From Chloroflexota bacterium (GTDB taxonomy: Bacteria; Chloroflexota; Dehalococcoidia; Lucifugimonadales; SAR202-VII-2): DNA of 64,000 nt. Below are positions 1 through 8,133 of this stretch, piece by piece (the first letter of the stretch is position 1; the number at the start of each line of letters is the position of its first letter). A model generated the notes under the pieces. The model saw only the letters and a program-made list of their open reading frames with translations. It searched no databases and was not told the DNA's origin. The stretch spans positions 62,001 to 126,000 of the forward strand of contig QEVV01000002.1 in NCBI GenBank assembly GCA_003228115.1, read 5' to 3'. A program made the translations under genes and the position numbers.

Positions 1-241
1 TGGGAACCGGGTACTGCACGAGGCCTCGAAAACAATCAGGAACGTCGCCCGTTGGCATTCGGAATCGCCTAAGTGGATGCAATGGCTGCAAAACGTGCCG
101 AGGCTGGCACGCCTGGGAATCGAGGCTGGCTACCGGATGGAATGAAACCGGCAACAACGTTGGTGGCGTCCCAATAACCCCCACCAGATTCCCACATCCC
201 GGAGTACCGCCTCGCAACGACGAGATATTTGGACTGACTCT

Positions 242-1375
242 CTACCGCCCGGCTCTCGCCCCCACATAGTCTCCCATCCGGGACTCCAGCCCACGCTTAG
301 CCATCTCTTCTTCGAACAAGGCCAGTATGCGAGGGTCTTCCCCGTCGTACTCAATCTGACGGCCCCCGTCCTTGAGGGGCTTGTCGGCGGTGTCGTAGGC
401 CCAGCGGCGGCCCTTCGTCACCGGATAGCGCATCCCTCCGAACCCCAGCGCCAGATAGCGAGCCGGAAACGAGGCTGTGTTGAAATGCTGGTGAAAGTGG
501 TGCCCCGGCCCGTTGGCGAATATTGTGCCTGGCTTCCAATCCACCCGGATGGAGTCAATCGGGTTCTCGTCTTCCTCCCATAGCAACGTGTAGCCCTCTC
601 CGGTCACGCACATGATGTTGACACCGGCCTCACTGGGCTTGCGATGGGCCTTCTTGTAGGTGCCCTGAGGAAACTCGGAAACGTGGGCGTGCAAGGTGCT
701 CTCAGCCAAAATGATCTGGATGCTCTTTCCACCCGCTCCCCGTTCGGCCCAGGCCTGCAGTTCCAGCGACGCCAGGCTGGGAATGAACACCGATTCCCAT
801 TGGTGCCGACCCTGCACGATGGAGCGAAACTTACCCTCGCCTCTGAAGAAGCTCTCATCCCCGTACCGATCATCAAACACGTAGGGGCAACCAAAGATGA
901 AGTCACGGTTGTGGGTCAAGTTGAGATAGATGGGCAAACTAGTTTCAGCGTAGAGCCGTGCGGGCTGAGACCCGGAGCCGTTGAAGTGCTGATGGGGCGC
1001 ATTTAGCGGTATGGCAAACAGACTTCCAGGGCCCCACTCAAACGTCTCCGTTTTCCCTCCCGGCAACTCAATAGCGGTGGCGCCGTGACCCGAGGCCACA
1101 TACATCACCTCGTCGAACAAGTGTTGCTCGGGTTTGAGTTGTCCGCCCGCAGGTATCTCAACGAGGTATGAGTCGGCGTAATCGCCGGTGCCATCCAGTT
1201 GGATGTAGGCTCCCTGCCCGCCCAGCCTTTCCCACGGCTCCAGGGGCAACGTAAGGCAATCGACGCTGAACCCCGTAACGAATGGAATCCCTTCTTGCTC
1301 TATGAACTCCTTGTAGGAGTCCACAAGGTATAGCTTGCCAATTCCATTGTTGCTGTCGTCTGCGCCATCAGTCAT
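242..1375 (-). CDS. Bicupin domain protein
   Basis: A 377-residue protein with two cupin barrels, N-terminal around residues 45-150 and C-terminal around 215-330. Candidate metal ligands are the His and Glu/Asp residues of EQHLFDE and NAPHQHF in the first barrel and GPGHHFHQHF in the second. No signal peptide is seen, so it is probably cytoplasmic. The ATG at 1375 follows AAGGAG at good spacing. Proteins of this build include dioxygenases such as gentisate or hydroxyanthranilate types, but the substrate cannot be read here. It is clearly homologous to the bicupin at 13664-14866, and both lie beside an SDR epimerase gene. The fold is secure; the reaction is unknown. Confidence 0.85.
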   Translation of the reverse strand: MTDGADDSNNGIGKLYLVDSYKEFIEQEGIPFVTGFSVDCLTLPLEPWERLGGQGAYIQLDGTGDYADSYLVEIPAGGQLKPEQHLFDEVMYVASGHGATAIELPGGKTETFEWGPGSLFAIPLNAPHQHFNGSGSQPARLYAETSLPIYLNLTHNRDFIFGCPYVFDDRYGDESFFRGEGKFRSIVQGRHQWESVFIPSLASLELQAWAERGAGGKSIQIILAESTLHAHVSEFPQGTYKKAHRKPSEAGVNIMCVTGEGYTLLWEEDENPIDSIRVDWKPGTIFANGPGHHFHQHFNTASFPARYLALGFGGMRYPVTKGRRWAYDTADKPLKDGGRQIEYDGEDPRILALFEEEMAKRGLESRMGDYVGARAGR

Positions 1376-1606
1376 GCGGGTTCTCCTTTCTCGCCCCGGT
1401 CGTTTGAGGGCGTTCTAATGTCGACCATCAAAGCGGTCTTCTTCTGTCGAGGCCGTTATTCTTGATGCAGGATAAGCAGCCCGCTGAAGTCAGTCAAACC
1501 AAAGGCAGTTCTTCTTTCATCCATGTCGATTCCGTTCACGCTGACAAAACGGATGGGCCGAAGGTATAGTAGCCAGGCGACAGAATACTTCAAGGACCAT
1601 TCAAAA

Positions 1607-2005
1607 ATGCAGCAGCGTTACTTCACGCTCGACGCGGCCAACGAACTGTTGCCCTGGCTCCAGGGGGTTTTCGAGCGCGCTGGCCCCCTAGCCCCTCAGG
1701 CACGCCTGATAGAAGGTGAGTTGCGGGAGCTGTCCCGTAAGACCAGCTCGAACGGTGGGGGCAGTGTTCAGGAACAGATTCGCCAAAAGCGTCAGGAAGG
1801 CGAGGAGATCGGCAATCAGATCCGAGAGGCTCTCCAAGAGGTAATTGACGCTGGCATTGTAGTTCGCACGTTGGAAAGCGGACTCGTCGACTTCCCATGT
1901 TGGTGGGAAGGACGTGAAGTCTATCTCTGCTGGGTCGTGGGCGAAACCGAGATAGGCTACTGGCATGAAACCAACGCTGGATTCGCCGGGCGGCAACCGC
2001 TCTAG
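1607..2005 (+). CDS. DUF2203 family protein
   Basis: A small protein of 132 residues from the ATG at 1607; the same frame is open back to 1523, but homology-like sequence begins at MQQRYFTLDAANELLPWL. That opening, the long central helix, and a C-terminal segment with DFPCWWEGREVYLCW and EIGYWHE are typical of DUF2203, a family of about 120 residues with no assigned function. It is the only plus-strand gene in a minus-strand block and is closed by a strong terminator at 2029-2059. Family assignment is from memory of the pattern; the start choice is moderately sure. Confidence 0.75.
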   Translation: MQQRYFTLDAANELLPWLQGVFERAGPLAPQARLIEGELRELSRKTSSNGGGSVQEQIRQKRQEGEEIGNQIREALQEVIDAGIVVRTLESGLVDFPCWWEGREVYLCWVVGETEIGYWHETNAGFAGRQPL

Positions 2006-2028
2006 AAAGCATTCCAGGCATCAAGAAA

Positions 2029-2059
2029 AGAGGGCTGCCTAATAGGCAGCCCTCTTTTT
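2029..2059 (+). terminator. Rho-independent terminator after DUF2203 gene
   Basis: A perfect 12-bp stem (arms 2029-2040 and 2044-2055) with an AAT loop is followed by a T run. It lies 24 bases after the DUF2203 stop codon. Confidence 0.9.
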
Positions 2060-2096
2060 GATAAGTCCAATTCCGGCGGTAATTGCTGGTCGAACA

Positions 2097-2124
2097 AGAT
2101 TCCTCGGCAAGCTCGGAATGACAA
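2097..2124 (-). repeat. Dispersed intergenic repeat, family A copy 1
   Basis: Read on the minus strand it runs TTGTCATTCCGAG, CTTGCC, GAGGAATCT and then continues CTTGTTCG. Related copies are at 7896-7924 (minus) and 11918-11946 (plus). All are intergenic. Confidence 0.7.
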
Positions 2125-2148
2125 TAGACTGGGAAGCCAGCCAGCCCC

Positions 2149-3096
2149 TTAGCCTTTGCTGATTCGTTGGATCTCTTTCGCGAAATCGGCAATACCTGCA
2201 ACAAGTGTGTATTGGGGCTCGTATCCGAGCTCCCGGCGAGACCGACTCAAATCGAAGGGGGTCTCACGAACGGGCGGCGAGTCATTCGGCCCTGGGCTTT
2301 GAAACTCGAATTTGGCTTGAGGATTCAACGACCCCAAGGCGGCGGCCAAGTCCTCTGGTCCCTCTACGACGCCAGTTCCAATATTGTAGGCGTTGCTTTG
2401 CAGCGGCCGCTCGAGCGCATGGGATACTCCCTGCGCAACATCCTTGACGTAAACGTACTCCTGAAGGTCGGCCAAACGCCGGCCGATACTCACGGTGCCC
2501 CCGGCCAGCGTATCAGCGACCGCCGTGTGCACTGCCTCTCCGCCCTTGGAGCCACCCACGTACTGCCCCAGGCCGTAGACATGGGCGAAACGCGTCGCTG
2601 CGTATTCAAAGCCATAGTGCTTGGCGTATGAGCGCAGGATGACCTCATTGGAGACCTTCGTGGCCGAATAGAAGATATCCGCCCCCATCGGAAAGTCTTC
2701 GTCGATGAAGCCTGTTGGGTTACGGCTGTAGTCGTACACACCGGTGGTGCTGGCAAAGACGATGCGCTTAACTCCGTTCAACCGAGCCGCCTCAGCAACA
2801 GCGATCGTGCCGCCTAGAGCAATGCTCAAACCGTTGAAAGGTCGTTCCTGAGCCACTGCGCCGATCAGAGCGGCCGAGTGGAACACGAGATCAGCTTCAT
2901 GGGCGCGCATGGCATCAAGAAGAGCAGGGGTATCCCTAATATCTCCCCGCACTATGGAAACCGTGTCCCCTGCCACCGCTCGCACGAAGTCCTCCCTGGG
3001 AGAAATTTCGTAGAGCATCGCCCGATGTCCGCGACGCACCATCTCCGCTGCAACGTGCGAGCCGATAAGTCCTGCACCAGTTATGAAGACGTTCAT
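2149..3096 (-). CDS. NAD(P)-dependent SDR epimerase/dehydratase
   Basis: A 315-residue extended short-chain dehydrogenase. The N-terminus carries the Rossmann motif GAGLIGS at residues 7-13, an acidic residue at the end of strand 2 (YEIS) favouring NAD, and the YSATK active-site Tyr/Lys with an upstream FASTTGVY Ser/Thr. The C-terminal part has the DLSRSRRELGYEPQY signature of nucleotide-sugar-epimerase-type members. The ATG at 3096 follows GAGGT. It sits 4 bases downstream of the aldo/keto reductase gene and probably shares its transcript. It is a paralogue of the gene at 15055-16011, which is likewise next to a bicupin. The substrate is unknown; a small hydroxy acid or aldehyde is as likely as a sugar nucleotide. 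Confidence 0.85.
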   Translation of the reverse strand: MNVFITGAGLIGSHVAAEMVRRGHRAMLYEISPREDFVRAVAGDTVSIVRGDIRDTPALLDAMRAHEADLVFHSAALIGAVAQERPFNGLSIALGGTIAVAEAARLNGVKRIVFASTTGVYDYSRNPTGFIDEDFPMGADIFYSATKVSNEVILRSYAKHYGFEYAATRFAHVYGLGQYVGGSKGGEAVHTAVADTLAGGTVSIGRRLADLQEYVYVKDVAQGVSHALERPLQSNAYNIGTGVVEGPEDLAAALGSLNPQAKFEFQSPGPNDSPPVRETPFDLSRSRRELGYEPQYTLVAGIADFAKEIQRISKG

Positions 3097-3100
3097 GTTT

Positions 3101-4150
3101 TTATACCTCGTCCCAGGTGCCGCTTTCCCAGCGCCCGAAGTTTGAGCGCCAGACCATCTCTACCCTAGCCATGTTCTCTTCCGACAATGGCCCTTCGCCG
3201 GAGCACCCCGCCGCTTCCTCAAGGTGAGCTACTTCAGAGTAGCCACCAATGACCGTGCTGACGCTGTCATTGGACAGAATGAACCGGATGGCAGCCTGGG
3301 ACAGGTTGTGCTCTCCCGGCTGCGACAGGAAGCGCATGGACTTGCCCTGCTCCACCATCTGAGCGTAAACGTCGGCGTGTCGTGACAGTCCCCCGCCCGC
3401 GAGAGGGTGGCGCGCCCCGCCTGAAGTGGCAACGTCCGTCAGGGTGCCACCGGCCAGCGGCCGCATGATAGCCACCCCCGCTCCATGATAAGCAGCGTCC
3501 TCAATCATCTCGCCATAGTCATAATGGACGTTCATGCCGTGCGGCTTTGGAATGGCCCCTGTGGGGTTCAGCAGGTCGTACCACATATTGATGACCTTGA
3601 ACTCGTACGTTTCCAGCAGCGCATGCACAGCACGGGCGTCGGCGTGCTCACAGGCCATACCCAGGTAACGCACCTTCCCGGCCTGGCGCACTCGCTCCAG
3701 TCCCTCAAGCCCGCCGTTGGGGCCAAGGTAGTCGTCAACAGACAGGTGAATCCACCCTGGAACATCCAGGTGGCGCTCCAAGCGGGGAGGGTTGTGGATC
3801 TGCACCACGTCAACCCACTCCAATTGAAGTCGCTTCAAGCTCTCATCGACACTACGGACGACCTTTCCAGCAATGTCGTCCAGGTCCTCCGGCATAATCT
3901 CAACCTTGGTCGTGACGAACGGGCGTACGCCAAGCTCCTTGAAAATCTTGCCTAGGTTGGTTTCCGCGATCCCCGTCCTCCCGTAGTCGGGTGAGGTGTC
4001 AAAGTAGTTGACGCCTAGCTCCAGGGCTCTTACTACGGACGCCAGTTGATCCTCCGGCGTCCCCCGGATAATCAGGCCCGCATTGTCTCCGGTGCCGAAA
4101 CCTATTTCCGACACCATCATTTCAGTGGTGCCCAACGGTCGATATTGCAT
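3101..4150 (-). CDS. Aldo/keto reductase
   Basis: A TIM-barrel oxidoreductase of 349 residues from the ATG at 4150, which has GGAGC upstream; an in-frame extension to 4231 exists but adds no family-like sequence. The catalytic tetrad is visible as the Asp and Tyr of YFDTSPDYG, the Lys of FVTTKVEI and the His of VVQIHNPP. The opening MQYRPLGTTEMMVSEIGFG is typical of bacterial AKRs of the galactose-dehydrogenase-like group. It reduces or oxidises a carbonyl/alcohol with NAD(P)H. It heads a probable operon with the SDR gene at 2149-3096. Family is certain, substrate unknown. Confidence 0.9.
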   Translation of the reverse strand: MQYRPLGTTEMMVSEIGFGTGDNAGLIIRGTPEDQLASVVRALELGVNYFDTSPDYGRTGIAETNLGKIFKELGVRPFVTTKVEIMPEDLDDIAGKVVRSVDESLKRLQLEWVDVVQIHNPPRLERHLDVPGWIHLSVDDYLGPNGGLEGLERVRQAGKVRYLGMACEHADARAVHALLETYEFKVINMWYDLLNPTGAIPKPHGMNVHYDYGEMIEDAAYHGAGVAIMRPLAGGTLTDVATSGGARHPLAGGGLSRHADVYAQMVEQGKSMRFLSQPGEHNLSQAAIRFILSNDSVSTVIGGYSEVAHLEEAAGCSGEGPLSEENMARVEMVWRSNFGRWESGTWDEV

Positions 4151-4301
4151 GGGTAGCTCCTTGGCAGTCCAAACTTGCACAGACTTTCCCGCCAGGCCAG
4201 GCCGGTTGCCGGTCGAAGCCTGCGAGAGCAATCGCTGGGAGATTCTACCATCCCTGAGTCAGTCACCAGAACGCGACGCGACGGTAATGGAGACTACTGG
4301 T

Positions 4302-4985
4302 CTATTGTGCCTTCCGGGCGTGAAAGACACAGTGGCGCATTGGCTTGTAGTCGGTGAAGAACATCACCCCGCCTAGGCCATCTTCGCCATCGGCGCCAAT
4401 CAAGCTGCAGCCGTGTTGCTCAACGACGGCCAATATTTCATGTTCGGTATAGAGTTGGAAGCTTCGCTGGACGTCGTAATCCGGGTCCAGCACCGTGCCA
4501 ATACCGCTGCCGCTCTTGAACATGAGCTGCAGCACACCCCCAGGACCCAAGACCCTAATCAGCTCCGGCAGGGTCACTCCCTTCACCAATTCAGGGGAGA
4601 TGTGCTGGATGACTGCGTTACAGGCCACGAAATCGAATGAGGCGTCAGGAAAGCGCAGCGGCTGTGATAGGTCCGCCACTTCCAGCCGGTCAGCGATCTC
4701 AGGGTGAAGCTCTGCCGCGACGTCGAGGTTGCCCTGCAAAGCGTCGACGCCGCGCATGTCATAGCCGCGGGTATGCAGAAGGTAGACATCCCGAGCGCCT
4801 GGGCCGCAGCCAGCGTCCAGCCCTTTTTTGCCGGGCGCCAAGGACTGAAACCGCTCTAACAGCACCTCGTCGCCGGTCAGTTGCGGTGGGGATGGGTCTC
4901 GATACCCGGATCCCAGGAAATCGTGGACCACCTCCGCATAGCGATGCCCGAAACGCCGATAGTGTTCTAGTTGGTCTTGTTCCAT
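4302..4985 (-). CDS. Class I SAM-dependent methyltransferase
   Basis: A 227-residue protein from the ATG at 4985, chosen because a GGGGGGAG ribosome-binding site precedes it; the frame is open to 5111 but that part reads through an intergenic repeat. Motif I LDAGCGPGARD binds SAM, an acidic residue after strand 2 (GVDALQGN) and a motif around FDFVACNAVIQH follow. The fold is that of small-molecule methyltransferases of the UbiE/Methyltransf_11 type. The methyl acceptor cannot be deduced. The PfkB-family gene lies just upstream on the same strand. Confidence 0.82.
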   Translation of the reverse strand: MEQDQLEHYRRFGHRYAEVVHDFLGSGYRDPSPPQLTGDEVLLERFQSLAPGKKGLDAGCGPGARDVYLLHTRGYDMRGVDALQGNLDVAAELHPEIADRLEVADLSQPLRFPDASFDFVACNAVIQHISPELVKGVTLPELIRVLGPGGVLQLMFKSGSGIGTVLDPDYDVQRSFQLYTEHEILAVVEQHGCSLIGADGEDGLGGVMFFTDYKPMRHCVFHARKAQ

Positions 4986-5026
4986 TCTTCTGCTCCCCCC
5001 TGCTATAGATGTGCCTGTCAAGACAA

Positions 5027-5076
5027 ACGTTTCCCCCTCGCCCTTGAGGGAGAGGGTTGGGAAGAGGGGGAAACGT
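5027..5076. repeat. Intergenic inverted repeat, CCCTC/GAGGG type
   Basis: Thirteen-base perfect arms (5027-5039 and 5064-5076, ACGTTTCCCCCTC and its complement) flank an inner CCCTTGAGGGAGAGGG hairpin. It lies between the PfkB-family and methyltransferase genes. It resembles dispersed hairpin repeats common in metagenomic genomes; a related C-rich hairpin is at 13586-13609. Confidence 0.65.
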
Positions 5077-5100
5077 CCGAGCTCTAACTGCCACTTAAAC

Positions 5101-6039
5101 TCAGCCTTCATGAATAGGGATCACCTGCAACGCCATCTGCTCTATGTCCTCAACTGGGAACGCCTGTGGGCCGCCGACGGTGCATTGAAGCGCTGCAGCC
5201 GCAGTGGCGAACCGTCCGCATTGTTCCAGCGCCCAGCCGTGAAGCGAACCGTAGATAAACCCCGCGGAAAAGGTCACGCCGGCGGCTGAACCGTCGACCA
5301 GCTGGACCTGCATGGCTGGAATCCGAATTCGTTCTTTCTTCGTAGCGACGAGAGAGCCTTCAGAGGCCATGGTCACGATAACGGTTTCAATACCAGAAGC
5401 GAGAAGAACGTCCGCCACCTTGTAGGCGTCGCCTCCCTTCTGAGCCTCATCTGTCGTGGCCTGGCAAACGGTGACATGAGGAGCGAGCCGAGCGACGAGA
5501 TCACGGTCGGCGTACTTGTGCTCTAGATTGAGGTAGACCGCTGTACCCTGAGCCGCGGCTTCCTTCATCGGGCGCAGGATATGGTCGCCGTCGTACCAAT
5601 CGACGTAGAGAAGTTTGGCGCCTTGGAGCAGAGAAAGGTCGGCATTGGCCAAGGTTTCGAGTACCGCAGGGTCCCGTTGCCACCAGTAGGTACGCCCACC
5701 CGTGGGGTCGCACACACAGACTTCGAAGTTAGTTTTGAGGCCCTTGGAGAGCCGCACCTCCCCAGCGATGCCGAGCTCCCGGAGGCGCTCAGCGATGCGA
5801 CGCCCGGCGTCATCGTCGCCGAGGGCCGTGCCGATAATGCCGCTGGAAAGTCCCCAAACGTTGAGGTGCAAAGCAACTATCGAGGCGTCGTCACCAATGC
5901 ACTCATCAAGCTGGGTGATGGAATGAGCGGTGTTGTGAACCGGCGGCTCGTCCACAACCAGGTTGTAGTACGGCGTGAGCATCCCAAAGCTAACAAAGTC
6001 CACTGGTTGCTCGGGCTTGTGATCGTTTGGGGTTGGCAT
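5101..6039 (-). CDS. PfkB/ribokinase-family protein lacking the catalytic Asp
   Basis: A 312-residue protein with the PfkB fold. The C-terminal half shows the ribokinase pattern: a strand-turn IETVIVTMASEGS, then the position where family members have DTTGAGDAF. Here the sequence is DGSAAGVTFSAGF (residues 249-261), so the Asp that activates the phosphoryl acceptor is Val255 and the anion-hole GAGD is AAGV. The N-terminus (FVSFGMLTPYYNLVVD) also lacks the usual GE/GD-x-N start motif in clean form. It may be a non-catalytic homologue or use another base. The ATG at 6039 has only a weak ribosome-binding site. Confidence 0.75.
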   Translation of the reverse strand: MPTPNDHKPEQPVDFVSFGMLTPYYNLVVDEPPVHNTAHSITQLDECIGDDASIVALHLNVWGLSSGIIGTALGDDDAGRRIAERLRELGIAGEVRLSKGLKTNFEVCVCDPTGGRTYWWQRDPAVLETLANADLSLLQGAKLLYVDWYDGDHILRPMKEAAAQGTAVYLNLEHKYADRDLVARLAPHVTVCQATTDEAQKGGDAYKVADVLLASGIETVIVTMASEGSLVATKKERIRIPAMQVQLVDGSAAGVTFSAGFIYGSLHGWALEQCGRFATAAAALQCTVGGPQAFPVEDIEQMALQVIPIHEG

Positions 6040-6113
6040 GAAAATTCCAAGAGGAACACCCAGAAGGCGTCTGGTAGGGGGCGTGTCTCAGACCGCCCCG
6101 AGGCGTGCCGTCC

Positions 6114-6449
6114 TCAAGAAGGTGCGTCGCCCTTAGCCAAGGCCGCAGCGTCCTGGCGCAGTCGGTTCAGTTGATGAATGTTGGTAGAGCTATCCCAGTC
6201 CTCTTGGTCGTTCACGCGGTCCTCGATGGTCTTGTCCACCCAGCGGACCAGCGCCTCCGATACATCACCAAACGCCCCATCCAATCGATCCCGAACCTCT
6301 ATCTGAGCCGCCTGAGCATCCGCCGCCGAGAACATGGCCAGCGACTCCACGACCCGTGCCGCCTGCTTGGCCCGAGCGTCCGTGCGTTCAACCAAGCGCT
6401 GGGTTCGCTCCTGAACCGCTCGGCTTTCTTCCCAGTCGGACTGTCGCAT
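6114..6449 (-). CDS. Small helical hypothetical protein
   Basis: A 111-residue, highly charged protein that I do not recognise. Heptad-like spacing in the first 80 residues (RTQRLVERTDARAKQAARVV, VRDRLDGAFGDVSEALVRWV) suggests a long helix or coiled coil. There is no signal peptide or membrane segment. GAGG lies upstream of the ATG at 6449. It lies upstream of the PfkB-family gene on the same strand and diverges from the M20 hydrolase gene. Coding potential is supported by length and composition only. Confidence 0.5.
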   Translation of the reverse strand: MRQSDWEESRAVQERTQRLVERTDARAKQAARVVESLAMFSAADAQAAQIEVRDRLDGAFGDVSEALVRWVDKTIEDRVNDQEDWDSSTNIHQLNRLRQDAAALAKGDAPS

Positions 6450-6607
6450 TCAGTATCGTTGCCTCGCAGGACTTGCTCTTCGAGCGTTCAGGCATTGTAA
6501 CAGGGGCATCAGTCCGAGGCAGTCTGCGCCGTTGACCCTTCGCCCTGCCGTCCGTACTATGGCCCAACGTTAGCACACCCCTGCTTTTCGCCGAACCGGA
6601 GCGTGGC

Positions 6608-7858
6608 ATGACGTTGCCAGACCTGCCCATTGATGTTGGGCGCATTGAGCGAGACCTGACGGAGTTGGCCCGGCTCACCGAGCCGGACCGGCCATACACC
6701 CGCCAGGCCTTCACCAAGCTTGACCGCGAGGCGCGAGAGTTGGTGGCCGGGTGGATGCGGGAGGCAGGGCTGGACGTCCACATCGACGCCGCAGGCAACA
6801 CCATCGGGCGGCGCAGCGGGCGGACGGATGGCCCGGTCATGGCCCTTGGTTCCCACACCGACACAGTGCAGGCCGGGGGCCGCTTCGACGGCATCGCTGG
6901 AGTGGTGGCCGCGGTGGAGGTGGCCCGTGCGTTGGAGCAAGCGGGCGTCGTCACCGAACACCCCCTCGAAATCATCAACTTCAATTGCGAAGAGCCGTCT
7001 GTGACGGGCATGACGCCGGTCGGCAGCCGGGCTATGAGCGGCCACCTGGACCTGTCGAAGCTGGAGACTGCCCACGACCCTGAGGGCCGCACCCTGGCTG
7101 AAGCTATCGACTTCCTCGGCGGCAACCACACGCGCCTCACAGAACTCATTCGCAAGCCTGGTGATGTGCATGGCTACCTGGAGTTGCACATAGAACAGGG
7201 CCTTGTGTTGGAGCGGGCCGGTTGCCCCGTTGGCGTCGTCACCCATATCGCCGGACCCATTCGCGGGACTATCACCGTCACGGGCCGCGCCGACCATGCC
7301 GGGGCCACGTTGATGGACGAGCGCCAAGACGCCCTCTGTGGTGCAGCGGAGGTAATTTTGGCGCTGGAGCGAGCTGCGAAGGACCCATCGCTGAAGGACA
7401 CCGTTGCCACTATCGGCACAGCCCACATTAGCCCTGGCATGGTCAACATCATCCCCGGCCGCGTTGATCTCCAGATGGAAGTGCGCAGCATCCGCCAGGA
7501 GGAAAAGGAACGGGTCAGAGGATTGTTCGAGGCCGCCTGCGAGGCCATCGCTCGGGAGCGGGGTCTCCGTATTGATGTTCAGTGGCTTGTTGACGAGCCT
7601 CCCGTAACCGTGCCCCAGGAAATGCAGGCCCTGGTCCAAGAAGCCGCTAAGGAGCTGGGCATCCAAACAGTTTCTCTTCCCAGCCGGGCCATGCACGACG
7701 CAAGTTGGATGGCTATGATAGCGCCGGTCGCTATGGTCTTCGTGCCATCGAAGGACGGCCTCAGCCATACGCCTGACGAATGGACCGACTTCGCAGATGT
7801 GGCGGCGGGAGCCCGCGTGCTGGGCAGAGCGTTGTTGAAGCTGGACGCCAAGGAGTAG
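6608..7858 (+). CDS. M20-family N-carbamoyl-amino-acid hydrolase / allantoate amidohydrolase type
   Basis: A 416-residue zinc-dependent amidohydrolase. The metal ligands are seen in LGSHTDTVQAGGRFDG (His and Asp), in FNCEEPSVTGM (Glu pair), in ELHIEQGLVLE and in the C-terminal RAMHDASWMA. A dimerisation domain starts near ITVTGRADHAGATLMDER. This arrangement is characteristic of the hydantoinase/carbamoylase branch (N-carbamoyl-L-amino acid hydrolase, beta-ureidopropionase, allantoate amidohydrolase) that cleaves ureido or amide bonds in the cytoplasm. GGAG precedes the ATG. A hydantoinase A gene begins at the right edge of the window, so ureide or lactam use is a plausible theme. The exact substrate is not determined. 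Confidence 0.88.
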   Translation: MTLPDLPIDVGRIERDLTELARLTEPDRPYTRQAFTKLDREARELVAGWMREAGLDVHIDAAGNTIGRRSGRTDGPVMALGSHTDTVQAGGRFDGIAGVVAAVEVARALEQAGVVTEHPLEIINFNCEEPSVTGMTPVGSRAMSGHLDLSKLETAHDPEGRTLAEAIDFLGGNHTRLTELIRKPGDVHGYLELHIEQGLVLERAGCPVGVVTHIAGPIRGTITVTGRADHAGATLMDERQDALCGAAEVILALERAAKDPSLKDTVATIGTAHISPGMVNIIPGRVDLQMEVRSIRQEEKERVRGLFEAACEAIARERGLRIDVQWLVDEPPVTVPQEMQALVQEAAKELGIQTVSLPSRAMHDASWMAMIAPVAMVFVPSKDGLSHTPDEWTDFADVAAGARVLGRALLKLDAKE

Positions 7859-7895
7859 TGGCCGTTGCAGCACGCAACGAGGATGAGAACGAACA

Positions 7896-7924
7896 AGGTT
7901 CTTCGCTTCACTCAGAACGACAAT
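7896..7924 (-). repeat. Dispersed intergenic repeat, family A copy 2
   Basis: Minus-strand reading TTGTCGTTCTGAG, TGAAGC, GAAGAACCT and then TTGTTCG matches the copies at 2097-2124 and 11918-11946 with scattered changes. Confidence 0.65.
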
Positions 7925-7988
7925 GAATTGGGACGCTTCACCCTCGGGGCTTGCTGCGTGCCACCGCGGCCGCTCTCCTCGGTGATGT

Positions 7989-8038
7989 TGGGGTGCCGGG
8001 GCGAAGCCCCGCCGGGGGCACAGGGGGTGTCCCCCTGT
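7989..8038 (+). repeat. Dispersed GC-rich repeat, family B copy 1
   Basis: Begins TGGGGTGCCGGGGCG, continues AAGCCCCGCCGGGGG and ends GGGGGTGTCCCCC. A near-identical copy on the opposite strand is at 11751-11798 and a shortened one at 28756-28785. The internal GGGGC..GCCCC and GGGGG..CCCCC arms can form hairpins. Confidence 0.7.
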
Positions 8039-8133
8039 GATTAAGGTTCGTAGGGCGAAGCGGGTGGGACCACAGCGTTAGCTCTTAGATTGACCGCGAG
8101 GTGGGAGTCCCCCAACCAGAATAAGGAGAAACC

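Noticed and set aside
6557-7873. Long minus-strand open frame (438 residues) over the M20 hydrolase gene
   Set aside because: It is the antisense shadow of a well-supported plus-strand gene; its translation has no domain pattern.
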